Source of the DNA: an uncultured Winogradskyella sp.
GTDB taxonomy: Bacteria > Bacteroidota > Bacteroidia > Flavobacteriales > Flavobacteriaceae
Assembly: GCF_947498345.1 (NCBI RefSeq)
Contig: NZ_CANMJY010000003.1
Span: forward strand, 1 to 64,000
Length of the DNA: 64,000 nucleotides
Direction of reading: 5' to 3'
A program made the translations under genes and the position numbers. This document shows positions 54,523 to 63,825 of the stretch, one piece after another. Below the pieces are notes generated by a model. The model had not been told where the DNA came from. It was given only the letters and a program-made list of their open reading frames with translations, and did not search any database. How positions within the stretch are numbered: position 1 is the stretch's first letter; every line of letters starts with the position of its first letter.

Positions 54523-54645
54523 ATAAGAAACTACCTGTTATACCTACTCTGAAGTTTTTAAAAAATGTACTTTAACTAAAAAGCTGCTTTTTATATACAC
54601 ACTTTTTAATTAAGTTTATATTTTCTGACATTAACAAAATTTAAT

Positions 54646-55245
54646 ATGAAAAAAGTCTATTCTGTAGAAGAATATATAGAAGTAAATCAACATTATGCAG
54701 ATGAACTTTCCACACTGCGCAATCTTATTAATTCAACAGAGTTAGAAGAAACTGTAAAGTGGAGTGCTCCAGTTTATACTTTAAAAGGTAAAAATGTGGT
54801 TGGCCTTGGAGCTTTTAAAAATCATTTCGGAATTTGGTTTTTTAATGGTGTATTTTTAAAAGACGAGCATGATTTACTAATTAACGCTCAGGAAAATAAG
54901 ACAAAAGCTTTAAGACAAATGCGTTTTAAAACCAAAGCTGATATTAATGAAACTGCTGTTTTAGCTTATGTAAAAGAAGCAATAGAAAACCAACGTTTAG
55001 GACGTGAGATTAAACCCGAGCGTAAAACTAAAGCTGTCATTATTCCAAAAGAATTAGAAGCTGTTTTAAAAACAAACTCAAAACTTAACAATAGTTTTAA
55101 GTTGCTCACTCCTGGTAAGCAGCGCGAGTATTGTGAATATATTAAAGAAGCAAAAAGAGAAGCAACAAAGCAAAAGCGCTTAGAGAAGATTACACCAATG
55201 ATTATTAATGGCGTTGGGCTTAATGATAAATATAAAAACTGTTAA
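54646..55245 (+). CDS. YdeI/OmdA-family (DUF1801-like) protein
   Basis: A 199-residue cytosolic protein. The N-terminal part (about 1-115) is a DUF1801/YdhG-like domain: 'ETVKWSAPVYTLKGKNVVGL', 'FKNHFGIWFFNGVFL', 'RQMRFKT'. The C-terminal part is the OmdA module: 'IPKELEAVLKTNSKLNNSF', 'LTPGKQREYCEYIKEAKR', 'TKQKRLEKITPMI'. The family is linked to stress resistance in a few bacteria, but its biochemistry is unknown. It ends at a strong bidirectional terminator. Confidence 0.85.
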   Translation: MKKVYSVEEYIEVNQHYADELSTLRNLINSTELEETVKWSAPVYTLKGKNVVGLGAFKNHFGIWFFNGVFLKDEHDLLINAQENKTKALRQMRFKTKADINETAVLAYVKEAIENQRLGREIKPERKTKAVIIPKELEAVLKTNSKLNNSFKLLTPGKQREYCEYIKEAKREATKQKRLEKITPMIINGVGLNDKYKNC

Positions 55246-55246
55246 A

Positions 55247-55282
55247 TAAAAAAGCCGCTCATTAAATGAGCGGCTTTTATTT
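55247..55282. terminator. Bidirectional terminator between ydeI-like gene and yajC
   Basis: A 12-bp perfect stem, AAAGCCGCTCAT-TAA-ATGAGCGGCTTT, flanked by A and T runs on both sides, between two convergent genes. Confidence 0.88.
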
Positions 55283-55295
55283 TTTTATCATCAGC

Positions 55296-55586
55296 TTATT
55301 TTGTTTTCGCTGGTGCATTTAATTTTTTACTCATTTCCATTGATATTGCAGAACGGTCAAACTTAATTTTCCCTGCTAAAGTTTCAATAACACAACTATT
55401 ATCTTTATTATTTAACTCTACAACTTTACCATGCATACCGCTTTTGGTTAATACACGATCACCACGTTTTAACTCGCTGGCAAATTTCTTTTCTTGCTTA
55501 GCACGTTTCATCTGTGGTGCAATCATAAAGAAATACATCACAGCAAAAATGGCTATGAATGGTAAAAAAGATCCTAATCCTTCCAT
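55296..55586 (-). CDS. yajC: Preprotein translocase subunit YajC
   Basis: A 96-residue inner-membrane protein that associates with SecDF. It has one N-terminal helix (about 5-22, 'LPFIAIFAVMYFFMIAPQMK'), followed by 'KKFASELKRGDRVLTKSGMH' and a small basic cytosolic domain. It starts ten bases after the DUF1573 stop and is probably co-transcribed with it, a pairing common in Bacteroidota. Confidence 0.94.
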   Translation of the reverse strand: MEGLGSFLPFIAIFAVMYFFMIAPQMKRAKQEKKFASELKRGDRVLTKSGMHGKVVELNNKDNSCVIETLAGKIKFDRSAISMEMSKKLNAPAKTK

Positions 55587-55596
55587 TAACTAAATA

Positions 55597-56145
55597 TTAA
55601 TTGTGGTTATGACCTTCGTGACCTGGCTGAGTAGATGTCTTAGCTTTTTGAGTCGTAGATAAAGGATTAGCTGTTGGTTTAGCTGGCTTTTTTGGTGCAT
55701 TTGGATCTGCTTCTATCATAGCAGAAATTTTCACCACCTGAGTCCCTTTTTCAGTATTTGTAGTCATAGTTAGTGACTTAGAAACCTTACCATTACCTTT
55801 ACCATTAAACTTTACAGTAAATTGACCCGTTTCACCTGGCGCTACTTCTTTAGTATAGTTAGATGGTACGGTACAACCACATGTGCTTTTAATGTTACTT
55901 ACTACTAACATTGAATTACCTGTATTAGTATATTTAAAAACGGTTTCTACAGGAGTACCATTCATTATGGTTCCAAAATCATGTACTTCTTTGTCTAATT
56001 TAAGTACTGGAAAATCACCAGCATTAGCATCACGTTCTGCTGCTACGGCTACATTTTCAGATTTAACTTTGCTTGCTGCATCATCTTTACAAGATGTAAA
56101 AGCTATCATACATAAAGCACTGAGTCCTAAGATTACTTTTTTCAT
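55597..56145 (-). CDS. DUF1573 domain lipoprotein
   Basis: A 182-residue lipoprotein with lipobox 'IAFTSC'. The DUF1573 Ig-like domain reads 'HDFGTIMNGTPVETVFKYTN', 'IKSTCGCTVPSNYTKE' and 'PGETGQFTVKFNGKGNGKV'. A Pro/Lys/Thr-rich tail ends in a short His-rich 'HEGHNHN'. The conserved CGC motif and the His tail could bind metal, which is inference. A -7 element (TACCTTTG on the minus strand, 56196-56189) lies 44 bases upstream, without a good -33. Confidence 0.88.
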   Translation of the reverse strand: MKKVILGLSALCMIAFTSCKDDAASKVKSENVAVAAERDANAGDFPVLKLDKEVHDFGTIMNGTPVETVFKYTNTGNSMLVVSNIKSTCGCTVPSNYTKEVAPGETGQFTVKFNGKGNGKVSKSLTMTTNTEKGTQVVKISAMIEADPNAPKKPAKPTANPLSTTQKAKTSTQPGHEGHNHN

Positions 56146-56318
56146 TACTATATTTTTTAGTTAATATATTGTATTTTCTTTCAGCTGGCAAAGGTAATAA
56201 TTATTTCTACCAATTAAAATTTTTAGGCTGCCCTTAACATGTTTTGAAAGAAAAATCCTGTCAATTTAAGAATTACGATTTTTAATATTTATAACTGTCA
56301 CCTAACATCATATCCCAA

Positions 56319-57263
56319 CTACATCAACCCTCTTCCCGTTTTTTTGTGTATGTTTTTAGACTGGTACTCCTTAACTATTTTGTCTAAAATACCGTTGATA
56401 AATAAGCTACTTTTTGGCGTAGAATATTCCTTGGCTATTTCTAGGTATTCATTAATAGTTACCTTATGTGGTATGGATGGAAATTTTTGAAATTCGCATA
56501 ATGCCATTTTTAATAATACACCATCTATACTAGCCAAGCGCTCTGCATCCCAGTTGGTTGCCTTAATCGCAATTTCTTCTGAAAATTTAGAGTTATTTAA
56601 AATCGTCTTTTTTAACAAATCTTTTGCAAACTCCTTATCATCTTCATCCTTGTACAAATCTGGTAATAACACCGTTTCTGGCGAAGTTAATTTAAGTTTT
56701 CTGATGACTTTTAAAAGTACCGTATTTACTACAGGAAGGTCATCAATCCATGTTAATTTTTTATCTTCAAAATAATCGTAGAGTTTATCGTTTGGTGCAA
56801 TTAACTCAGAATAAATATCAATAATAAACTGTTTGTCCTTTTTAAAAGCAGTTTCAGGGTCATTAATGTAATGATTATACACCTTACTCTTAATAATAGA
56901 TTTAAATAGAATATCAACATATTCAAAATCTAAATCCCAAAAATTCAGCTTTCGTTTTTTTACAAGTTCTTGCAGCATTTTATTTTCGCTAACGATATGC
57001 AACAACTGATTGTCTTGTAACCTTGTATTAGGATTTTTATCGGTATCAGAGCCTAAAAGTTTATTTTGTAATTTCTCGTTATGGCTTTTACTCTTTTTAT
57101 GTAGCTCTGTAAGTAAGGCTAAAATAGAAAGGTATAAATCATACATGCTATCTAAACTGTGCAACAAAAATGTTTGGTCTTTAGCAAGATCATCACTTTC
57201 TGTGCCTTTAAAAGCATACAAGGATTGCATTACTTTTATTCTGATGTGTCTTCGGTTTAGCAT
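56319..57263 (-). CDS. nusB: Transcription antitermination factor NusB (long Bacteroidota form)
   Basis: A 314-residue protein; classical NusB is about 140. It begins 'MLNRRHIRIKVMQSLYAFK', the family N-terminal helix, then has a lineage-specific helical insertion, and the second half shows the NusB core again ('WDAERLASIDGVLLKMALCE', 'TINEYLEIAKEYSTPKSSLF', 'NGILDKI'). NusB with NusE (S10) binds boxA in rRNA leaders. I take the ATG at 57263. A 173-base gap separates it from the DUF1573 gene. Confidence 0.93.
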   Translation of the reverse strand: MLNRRHIRIKVMQSLYAFKGTESDDLAKDQTFLLHSLDSMYDLYLSILALLTELHKKSKSHNEKLQNKLLGSDTDKNPNTRLQDNQLLHIVSENKMLQELVKKRKLNFWDLDFEYVDILFKSIIKSKVYNHYINDPETAFKKDKQFIIDIYSELIAPNDKLYDYFEDKKLTWIDDLPVVNTVLLKVIRKLKLTSPETVLLPDLYKDEDDKEFAKDLLKKTILNNSKFSEEIAIKATNWDAERLASIDGVLLKMALCEFQKFPSIPHKVTINEYLEIAKEYSTPKSSLFINGILDKIVKEYQSKNIHKKTGRGLM

Positions 57264-57289
57264 ATGAAAAAGAACTACGTTATCTAAGT

Positions 57290-57323
57290 TATTAAAAAAG
57301 GTGAACCTACCACGATTCACCTT
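57290..57323 (-). terminator. Terminator of the leucine-type dehydrogenase gene
   Basis: Read on the minus strand: AAGGTGAA, a ten-base loop, TTCACCTT, then six further T residues in a row. It lies 33 bases after the dehydrogenase stop. A TATTTTTG element (57332-57325) sits just before the stem and may be part of a nusB promoter. Confidence 0.7.
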
Positions 57324-57355
57324 GCAAAAATAGTATTATTTAATTCTGAAAAAAA

Positions 57356-58459
57356 TTATTTAGAATTTTCTCTTTTTCGCGTTTCAATACGCTTTCTGGC
57401 AATATTTAATGCTGCTGTATGTGTTGTAATATCGTTAGCCTTAGCATTATCTAAAATTTCGAGAGTAGTATTAAATATATTTTCTGTTTTACGCATTATT
57501 TCTTGTCTATCATAATCTTCTAATTCTGCATAAACATTAATAATACCACCTGCATTAATTAAAAAATCAGGAGCATATACTATACCACGATCTTGCAAAA
57601 TTTTACCATGTCTGTTTTCCTCTGCCAATTGATTATTCGCTGCACCAGCTACAATTTTTGCCTTTAGTTTATATATAGTATCATCGTTTATCGTGGCACC
57701 AAGAGCACACGGAGCGTAAATATCCATAGGCTCACTATAAATATCATCACCGCTATATATATGAGCCCCATATTTTGAGCGCACTTCCTCTAATCGTTCT
57801 TGATTGATATCTGAAATGGTAACCTTAGCTCCTTCATTAACTAAGTGCTCTACCAAAGCTTCACCAACATGACCAATACCTTGTACAAATACGTTTCTAT
57901 CTTCAAGTACATCAGAACCATACTGAAATTTAGCCGCAGCCTTCATTCCCATAAACACTCCATAAGCAGTAATTGGAGACGGATTACCTGCACCACCTCT
58001 GCTTTCTGAAATACCAGTGACATATGGTGTCACTTCTCTTACGGTATCCATATCTGCAGTAGTCATACCAACATCCTCAGCAGTAATATATTTACCACTC
58101 AAAGAATGTACAAATTCACCAAATCGCTTCATTAATTCTGGTGTCTTCTGCGTTTTGGCGTCGCCTATAATTACAGCTTTACCACCACCAAGATTTAAGC
58201 CTGTGATTGCAGATTTAAATGTCATACCACGAGATAAACGTAATACATCATTAAGCGCTTCCCATTCGTTGTTATAATTCCACATTCTTGTACCTCCAAG
58301 CGCAGGACCTAATATCGTATTGTGAATACCAATTATTGCTTTTAAACCAGTATCTTTGTCGTTGCAAAAAACGATTTGCTCGTGATTGTCAAAAGAATTT
58401 TGACCAAAAACCGGATCTATTTTTGAAAGTTCCTTAGAACTTATTATTTCTGAAGTCAT
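57356..58459 (-). CDS. Leu/Val/Phe-type amino-acid dehydrogenase
   Basis: A 367-residue NAD-dependent oxidative deaminase of the Glu/Leu/Phe/Val dehydrogenase family. The catalytic domain has 'ALGGTRMWNY', the Lys of 'LNLGGGKAVIIGD', 'ITAEDVGMTTADMD' and the catalytic Asp region. The Rossmann domain has 'FVQGIGHVGEALVEHL' and the C-terminal 'VAGAANNQLAE' and 'YAPDFLINAGGII'. It most resembles leucine dehydrogenases. Products would feed branched-chain oxo-acid catabolism, ending at mvaB-type chemistry. It has a good promoter and its own terminator. Confidence 0.92.
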   Translation of the reverse strand: MTSEIISSKELSKIDPVFGQNSFDNHEQIVFCNDKDTGLKAIIGIHNTILGPALGGTRMWNYNNEWEALNDVLRLSRGMTFKSAITGLNLGGGKAVIIGDAKTQKTPELMKRFGEFVHSLSGKYITAEDVGMTTADMDTVREVTPYVTGISESRGGAGNPSPITAYGVFMGMKAAAKFQYGSDVLEDRNVFVQGIGHVGEALVEHLVNEGAKVTISDINQERLEEVRSKYGAHIYSGDDIYSEPMDIYAPCALGATINDDTIYKLKAKIVAGAANNQLAEENRHGKILQDRGIVYAPDFLINAGGIINVYAELEDYDRQEIMRKTENIFNTTLEILDNAKANDITTHTAALNIARKRIETRKRENSK

Positions 58460-58507
58460 TATTGATTAAGATTTAAGGCTGTTTGAAGATTATCTAAAAA
58501 CAACGAG

Positions 58508-58538
58508 CAAAAATAAATTATTATTGGAGGATTAGCAA
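58508..58538 (-). promoter_or_regulatory. Promoter of the leucine-type dehydrogenase gene
   Basis: Read on the minus strand: TTG at 58538-58536, a 20-base spacer, then TATTTTTG at 58515-58508, with a leader of about 40 bases. Full match to the Bacteroidota consensus. A plus-strand -7 element TATTTTTG for the divergent ABC exporter lies at 58569-58576. Confidence 0.65.
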
Positions 58539-58592
58539 AATATTAACGCCAAAATAAGATTATCGTAATATTTTTGTCTGCCTAAAACCTTT

Positions 58593-60350
58593 ATGAAAGC
58601 ACTAAAACATCTAAATAAATACTTCTATAAATACAGATACCGATTAATTATTGGCATTATTATTACCATAGTTGCAAAGATTTTTGCACTTTTCACGCCA
58701 AGGTTTGTTGGTGATGCAATCAATATAATTTCTGATAAGAATAATGGAAATATTACTTACGAAGTATTTAAAACAGAATTAATCACTATTGTACTCTATA
58801 TTATCGGAGCAGCAGTCATTGCAGGATTATTTACGTTCTTGATGCGCCAAACAATTATTAATGTTTCTCGCCATATAGAGTATGATCTTAAAAATGAGAT
58901 TTACCACCATTACCAAGTGCTCTCTTTAAATTTTTATAAGTCTAATAGAACTGGTGATTTAATGAATCGTATCAGTGAAGATGTTGGTAAAGTGCGAATG
59001 TATGTTGGTCCTGCTATAATGTATACTATGAATACTATTACATTATTTACTGTAGCAATTATATATATGGTAAATACTGCACCAAAGCTAACGCTATATA
59101 CATTGTTACCACTTCCAATACTATCTGTAGCTATTTATAAATTAAGCAAACTAATAAACAAACGTAGTACTATTGTCCAACAATCACTATCAACACTTTC
59201 AACATTTACACAAGAAACGTTTAGTGGTATTTCGGTAATAAAATCTTATGGTATAGAGCCTAGAACCAATGCTGAATTTGATACGCTTTCTGCAGAAAAC
59301 CGCCAAAAGCAAATCAGCTTAACCAAAGTACAAGCTTTGTTTTTTCCAATGATGATACTACTTATCGGAGTAAGTAACCTTATTGTGGTATACATAGGAG
59401 GTATGCAATATATGAATGGTGAAATCAAAGATATTGGTACCATTGCTGCATTTTTAATTTATGTAAATATGTTAACTTGGCCAGTAGCCATTGTAGGTTG
59501 GGTAACATCTCTAGTACAACAAGCTGAAGCTTCACAAGAACGTATCAATGAATTTTTAAAAACTGAGCCAGACATAAAGAATACGGTTAATGAGCTTACA
59601 CCTATAAAAGGAGACATAGAGTTTAAAAACGTATCTTTTGTATATCCAGACACTAATATTGAAGCTCTAAAAAACGTGAGTTTTACATTAAAATCCGGAC
59701 AAACACTTGCAATACTTGGAAAAACTGGTTCGGGAAAATCTACAATTCTAGATTTAATTGGTCGATTATACGACGTTGAAAATAATGGGGTTCTGGTAGA
59801 CAATACTTCAGTTTCAAAATTAAACTTATATAGTTTGCGTGAAGGCATTGGTTATGTACCACAAGATGCTTTCCTGTTTTCAGACAGTATTAAAAACAAT
59901 ATTAAATTTGGAAAAGAAGACGCCACCGATGATGAAGTTATTGAAGCTGCCAAAAATGCAAGGGTCCATAAAAACATTATCGATTTTAAAAAGGGGTACG
60001 ATACTGTTCTTGGAGAACGCGGCATTACATTATCTGGTGGGCAAAAACAACGTGTTTCTATAGCTAGAGCTATTATTAAGAAACCAGATATTTTACTATT
60101 TGATGATTGTCTTTCTGCTGTAGACACCGAAACAGAAGAAAAAATCCTTAAGAATCTTGTAAAGCTTACAAAAGACAAAACAACAATTATTGTAAGTCAT
60201 CGTGTATCTTCGGCAAAGAACGCAGATCAGATTATTGTTCTGGATGATGGTAAAATTATTCAATCTGGGAACCATGAAAATCTAATAAATGTTGAAGGTT
60301 ACTACAAAGAACTTTACACAAAACAACTCTCTGAAAAAGAAATGCAATAA
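58593..60350 (+). CDS. ABC exporter half-transporter with degenerate Walker B
   Basis: A 585-residue type IV exporter: six transmembrane helices (about 1-320) and a C-terminal ATPase. Walker A is 'LGKTGSGKST', the Q-loop region is 'GYVPQDAFLF', the signature is 'LSGGQKQR', and the H-loop is 'TIIVSHRVSS'. Walker B reads 'DILLFDDCLSAVDTE', with Asp in place of the catalytic Glu. That change marks the degenerate half of heterodimeric exporters (TM287, BmrC type), yet no partner gene is adjacent. It may pair with a distant subunit or act as a slow homodimer. Substrate unknown; lipid or drug export is likely. Confidence 0.9.
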   Translation: MKALKHLNKYFYKYRYRLIIGIIITIVAKIFALFTPRFVGDAINIISDKNNGNITYEVFKTELITIVLYIIGAAVIAGLFTFLMRQTIINVSRHIEYDLKNEIYHHYQVLSLNFYKSNRTGDLMNRISEDVGKVRMYVGPAIMYTMNTITLFTVAIIYMVNTAPKLTLYTLLPLPILSVAIYKLSKLINKRSTIVQQSLSTLSTFTQETFSGISVIKSYGIEPRTNAEFDTLSAENRQKQISLTKVQALFFPMMILLIGVSNLIVVYIGGMQYMNGEIKDIGTIAAFLIYVNMLTWPVAIVGWVTSLVQQAEASQERINEFLKTEPDIKNTVNELTPIKGDIEFKNVSFVYPDTNIEALKNVSFTLKSGQTLAILGKTGSGKSTILDLIGRLYDVENNGVLVDNTSVSKLNLYSLREGIGYVPQDAFLFSDSIKNNIKFGKEDATDDEVIEAAKNARVHKNIIDFKKGYDTVLGERGITLSGGQKQRVSIARAIIKKPDILLFDDCLSAVDTETEEKILKNLVKLTKDKTTIIVSHRVSSAKNADQIIVLDDGKIIQSGNHENLINVEGYYKELYTKQLSEKEMQ

Positions 60351-60412
60351 TTTGTTTGTTAGTTTAGATTTTTTTTAGATTTTTGATTTGAATTTTAAAA
60401 AAAATATTAGCT

Positions 60413-60802
60413 ATGGGTGATTATGGAATGATGGACAAGGAAGAAATATACTCTAAAGTATTACGCGCCGGAAGACGAACTTATTTCTTTGATGTAAGAG
60501 CAACTAAAGCAGGTGATTACTACTTAACCATTACCGAAAGTAAAAAGTTTACCAATGATGATGGGTCTTACCATTATAAAAAGCATAAAATCTATCTCTA
60601 CAAAGAAGACTTCGCTGAGTTTAGAGAAATTTTAGCCGAAATGACAGACTATATCATTACAGAAAAAGGTGAAGAAGTCATTAGCGAGCGTCATCAAAAA
60701 GATTTTAAACGCGATGATGATTTTGTAGCTCAAGAAGCAAAAACATCAGAAGATACACAAAGTACAGACAACTTTACAGACATTAGTTTTGATGATATTT
60801 AA
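60413..60802 (+). CDS. DUF3276 (PUR-domain) nucleic-acid-binding protein
   Basis: A 129-residue cytosolic protein. Residues about 8-85 form a PUR repeat ('EIYSKVLRAGRRTYFFDVRA', 'DYYLTITESKKF', 'KHKIYLYKEDFAEFREIL'), which in solved Bacteroidota and spirochaete homologs dimerises and binds single-stranded nucleic acid. The C-terminal tail is acidic and Thr/Ser-rich. It follows the ABC exporter by 62 bases and ends at a good terminator. Confidence 0.9.
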   Translation: MGDYGMMDKEEIYSKVLRAGRRTYFFDVRATKAGDYYLTITESKKFTNDDGSYHYKKHKIYLYKEDFAEFREILAEMTDYIITEKGEEVISERHQKDFKRDDDFVAQEAKTSEDTQSTDNFTDISFDDI

Positions 60803-60827
60803 ACTTTAACTTCTGTTAAATTATAAT

Positions 60828-60859
60828 AAAAACTGTTACGCTTCGTAACGGTTTTTTTA
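60828..60859 (+). terminator. Rho-independent terminator after the DUF3276 gene
   Basis: Stem AAAAACTGTTACG-CTT-CGTAACGGTTTTT (one G-U pair) ending in a run of seven T residues. Confidence 0.85.
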
Positions 60860-60888
60860 TTTTTAGGCTTTAACCAACTAGAATATTT

Positions 60889-63396
60889 ATGCAACGTATT
60901 GCTCTACTAGTATTTATAGCAACCTCTACACTTTTTTCCCAGACAAAAACCGACCTGTCTTATTATTTACCTCAGGATGTTTCATATAACTCAGCTATAC
61001 CAACACCAAAAAGTGTTATTGGGCATGAGGTTGGTGAATGGCACATTACACACGATAAGTTAATGCAATATATGTATACACTGGCAGAAACTTCAAATCG
61101 TATTACCATAGAAAATAGAGGTAAAACTTATGAGGATAGACCTTTACTATTATTAACCATAACATCACCAGAAAATCATCAGAATATAAATGCTATTCAG
61201 TCAGCACATATCCAAGCCACTGAAAATGATAGTGCTAATTTAGATAGCAGACCCATAGTAGTTTACCAAGGGTTCTCTATACACGGTAATGAACCTAGTG
61301 GCTCTAATGCAGCTTTGGTTACAGCTTATTATTTGGCTGCTGCACAAGGTCCAAAGATTGATAACCTATTAAACAATACTGTTATTTTATTAGATCCTTC
61401 AATGAATCCTGATGGCTTACAACGTTTCGCTTATTGGGCAAATACTAATAAAGGTATAAATCTTAATCCTGACCCAAACGATAGAGAGTATAGTGAGATT
61501 TGGCCAGGAGGACGCACCAATCATTACTGGTTTGACATGAATAGAGACTGGCTACCTGTACAATTACCAGAGTCTAGGGCTCGAATCGGAACTTTTCATA
61601 ATTGGATGCCAAATATCTTAACTGATCATCACGAAATGGGCACCAATTCCAGCTTCTTTTTTCAACCTGGCATTCCTTCACGCACGCACCCATTGACACC
61701 AAAACTAAATCAAAAACTAACTAAGGGAATTGCCAGGTATCATGCTAAAGCTTTTGACAAAATTGGGTCATTGTATTATTCTGAAGAAAGTTTTGATGAT
61801 TTTTATTATGGTAAAGGCTCTACCTTTCCTGATATTAATGGAGGAATAGGAATTTTGTTTGAACAAGCGAGTTCTCGTGGTCATATTCAAGAAAGCGAAA
61901 ATGGTATATTAACCTTTCCCTTTACAATAAAGAATCAATTTACTGCCACATTATCTACACTTGAAGCCGCTAATAGTATGCGAAAAGAGATTTTAGAATA
62001 CCAATACATTTTTTTTAAGAATGCCCGCAATGAAGCTTTAAAAGAAAGTAATAAAGCCATTGTATTCGGAGATGAAAAAGACGCTGCAAAAACATATCAC
62101 CTAGCTGAGATATTAAAGAGGCATCAAATTAAATTTCATAATATAAAATCAGACTTCTCAGCTGACGGAAAGAATTATAAAAAAGGTTACAGCTATATTG
62201 TTCCAAAAAATCAGAAGAATACAAGATTGATAAATGCTATGTTCGAAAAGCGTACTCAATTTCAAGATAGCTTATTCTATGATGTCTCTGCATGGACTTT
62301 TCCATTAGCATTTAATCTCGATTATACAGAAACTACAACTGCCAATGCTGGCAACGAAATTAAAGACCTAAAACATTTAAAAGGCGGTATAATAACTAAA
62401 AGCAATTATGCCTACCTCTTTGAATGGAACGAATATTATGCACCAAAGCTTCTGAATCAAATTTTAAAGAAAGGCTTGAGAGTTAAAGTTAGTATGAAGA
62501 ACTTTAAAGCAAATGGTAAGTCTTATGATTATGGTACAATAATGATACCTGTAAAAAATCAAGATATGCTCTCATCAGATATGTATTCGTTTTTAAATAC
62601 TGTTGCACAAGAAAGCCATATTAATATTGATGGAGTTTCAACAGGACTTAATGATGGTATTGACTTAGGGAGTCGTAATTTTAGAGCTTTAGAATTACCC
62701 AAAATAGCACTCTTGGTTGGCGATGGTATCACCTCTTATGATGCTGGTGAGATTTGGCATCTACTAGACACACGTTACAATATCATTGCTACAAAATTAG
62801 ATGTTAAGAATTTTAAACGTACAGATTTAAGCAGGTATAATACCATAATTATGGTAAACTCAAATTCTGGACTAAATGAAGATAACACTAAAAAGCTAAA
62901 ATTCTGGATAGAAAGTGGTGGTACTTTTGTGGCTTACAGAAATGCTTTACGCTGGTTGAATTCTAAAAAATTAATGAAAATAGATTTTAAGAAAAATAAT
63001 ATCACCGCTAAAAATATTAGTTATGAGCAACGTGGAAATTTTAGAGGTGCTCAAGTTATTGGAGGTGCCATTTTTGAAACAGAATTAGACCGTTCTCATC
63101 CTATCAATTTTGGATATAAAAACACTACTTTGCCCGTTTTTAGAAATACAACACTATTTGTAAAACCAAACAAAAACAGTTATAATAACCCAATAAAATA
63201 TACAAAAAACCCTTTAATGAGTGGTTATATTTCTGAAGAAAATCTAGATAGCCTAAGTCTCTCTGTGCCTTTAAAAATTAGCAGTGTTGGTCGAGGAAGC
63301 ATTATTGCTTTTACTGACAATACTAACTTTAGAGCATTTTGGTATGGTACCAATAGATTGCTGATGAATGCGATTTTCTTTAGAGAAGAAATGTAA
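60889..63396 (+). CDS. Exported M14-family metallopeptidase
   Basis: An 835-residue protein with a signal peptide (1-18, 'STLFSQ'). The M14 domain covers about 30-350. His132 and Glu135 in 'SIHGNEPSG' are zinc ligands, 'SMNPDGLQR' and 'FDMNRDW' are the substrate Arg/Asn region, 'LTDHHEMG' holds the third His, and 'GILFEQAS' the catalytic Glu. Residues about 590-830 have a class I glutamine-amidotransferase-like look ('PKIALLVGDGITSYDAGEIW', 'YNTIIMVNSNSG'), as in other large Bacteroidota M14 proteins. There is no type IX tail, so it is probably periplasmic. It differs from the M14 enzyme at 8150 in all domains after the catalytic one. Confidence 0.9.
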   Translation: MQRIALLVFIATSTLFSQTKTDLSYYLPQDVSYNSAIPTPKSVIGHEVGEWHITHDKLMQYMYTLAETSNRITIENRGKTYEDRPLLLLTITSPENHQNINAIQSAHIQATENDSANLDSRPIVVYQGFSIHGNEPSGSNAALVTAYYLAAAQGPKIDNLLNNTVILLDPSMNPDGLQRFAYWANTNKGINLNPDPNDREYSEIWPGGRTNHYWFDMNRDWLPVQLPESRARIGTFHNWMPNILTDHHEMGTNSSFFFQPGIPSRTHPLTPKLNQKLTKGIARYHAKAFDKIGSLYYSEESFDDFYYGKGSTFPDINGGIGILFEQASSRGHIQESENGILTFPFTIKNQFTATLSTLEAANSMRKEILEYQYIFFKNARNEALKESNKAIVFGDEKDAAKTYHLAEILKRHQIKFHNIKSDFSADGKNYKKGYSYIVPKNQKNTRLINAMFEKRTQFQDSLFYDVSAWTFPLAFNLDYTETTTANAGNEIKDLKHLKGGIITKSNYAYLFEWNEYYAPKLLNQILKKGLRVKVSMKNFKANGKSYDYGTIMIPVKNQDMLSSDMYSFLNTVAQESHINIDGVSTGLNDGIDLGSRNFRALELPKIALLVGDGITSYDAGEIWHLLDTRYNIIATKLDVKNFKRTDLSRYNTIIMVNSNSGLNEDNTKKLKFWIESGGTFVAYRNALRWLNSKKLMKIDFKKNNITAKNISYEQRGNFRGAQVIGGAIFETELDRSHPINFGYKNTTLPVFRNTTLFVKPNKNSYNNPIKYTKNPLMSGYISEENLDSLSLSVPLKISSVGRGSIIAFTDNTNFRAFWYGTNRLLMNAIFFREEM

Positions 63397-63432
63397 TGAT
63401 TTAGTTGTGTAATTAATAAAATCAGCCATTCA

Positions 63433-63768
63433 TTAAGACACCTGAGTTCCATTTTTAACCTTAGCCTCAGGGTGTAAAAGAAACACATCATTATCTTTAA
63501 CAACACCCATCACTAAGCATTCGCTCATAAAGTTAGCAATCTGTTTTTTGGGAAAGTTAACAACCGCCACAATTTGCCTATTCACTAAATCTTCTTTGTT
63601 ATATTGAGTAGTGATTTGAGCTGAAGACTTTTTAATACCCAAATCTCCAAAATCAATAGTGAGCTGGTAAGCTGGTTTTCTGGCATTTGGAAAATCACTA
63701 ACGTGAATAATAGTGCCTATACGTAAATCTACCTTTGTAAAGTCTTCAAATGTTATTATCTTTTCCAT
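63433..63768 (-). CDS. csaA: CsaA-like tRNA-binding protein
   Basis: A 111-residue OB-fold protein of the EMAP/tRNA-bind family. 'FTKVDLRIGTIIHVSDFPNA' is the family N-terminus, 'YQLTIDFGDLGIKKSSAQIT' the central strands, and 'QIVAVVNFPKKQIANFMSEC' with 'LVMGV' the end. CsaA binds tRNA and has chaperone-like activity with SecA in other bacteria. I take the ATG at 63768 ('MEKIITFEDF'); the longer frame from 63780 adds only four residues. Confidence 0.93.
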   Translation of the reverse strand: MEKIITFEDFTKVDLRIGTIIHVSDFPNARKPAYQLTIDFGDLGIKKSSAQITTQYNKEDLVNRQIVAVVNFPKKQIANFMSECLVMGVVKDNDVFLLHPEAKVKNGTQVS

Positions 63769-63825
63769 ATTTCTTGCCACAAGAGCGTGGTAGCATTAAT
63801 TGAATTTTAAAAATACTAAAATATA

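Noticed and set aside
54573..54600. Terminator after pepT (AAAAAGC-T-GCTTTTT)
   Set aside because: The loop would be a single base and the stem almost all A-T, so it is a poor hairpin.
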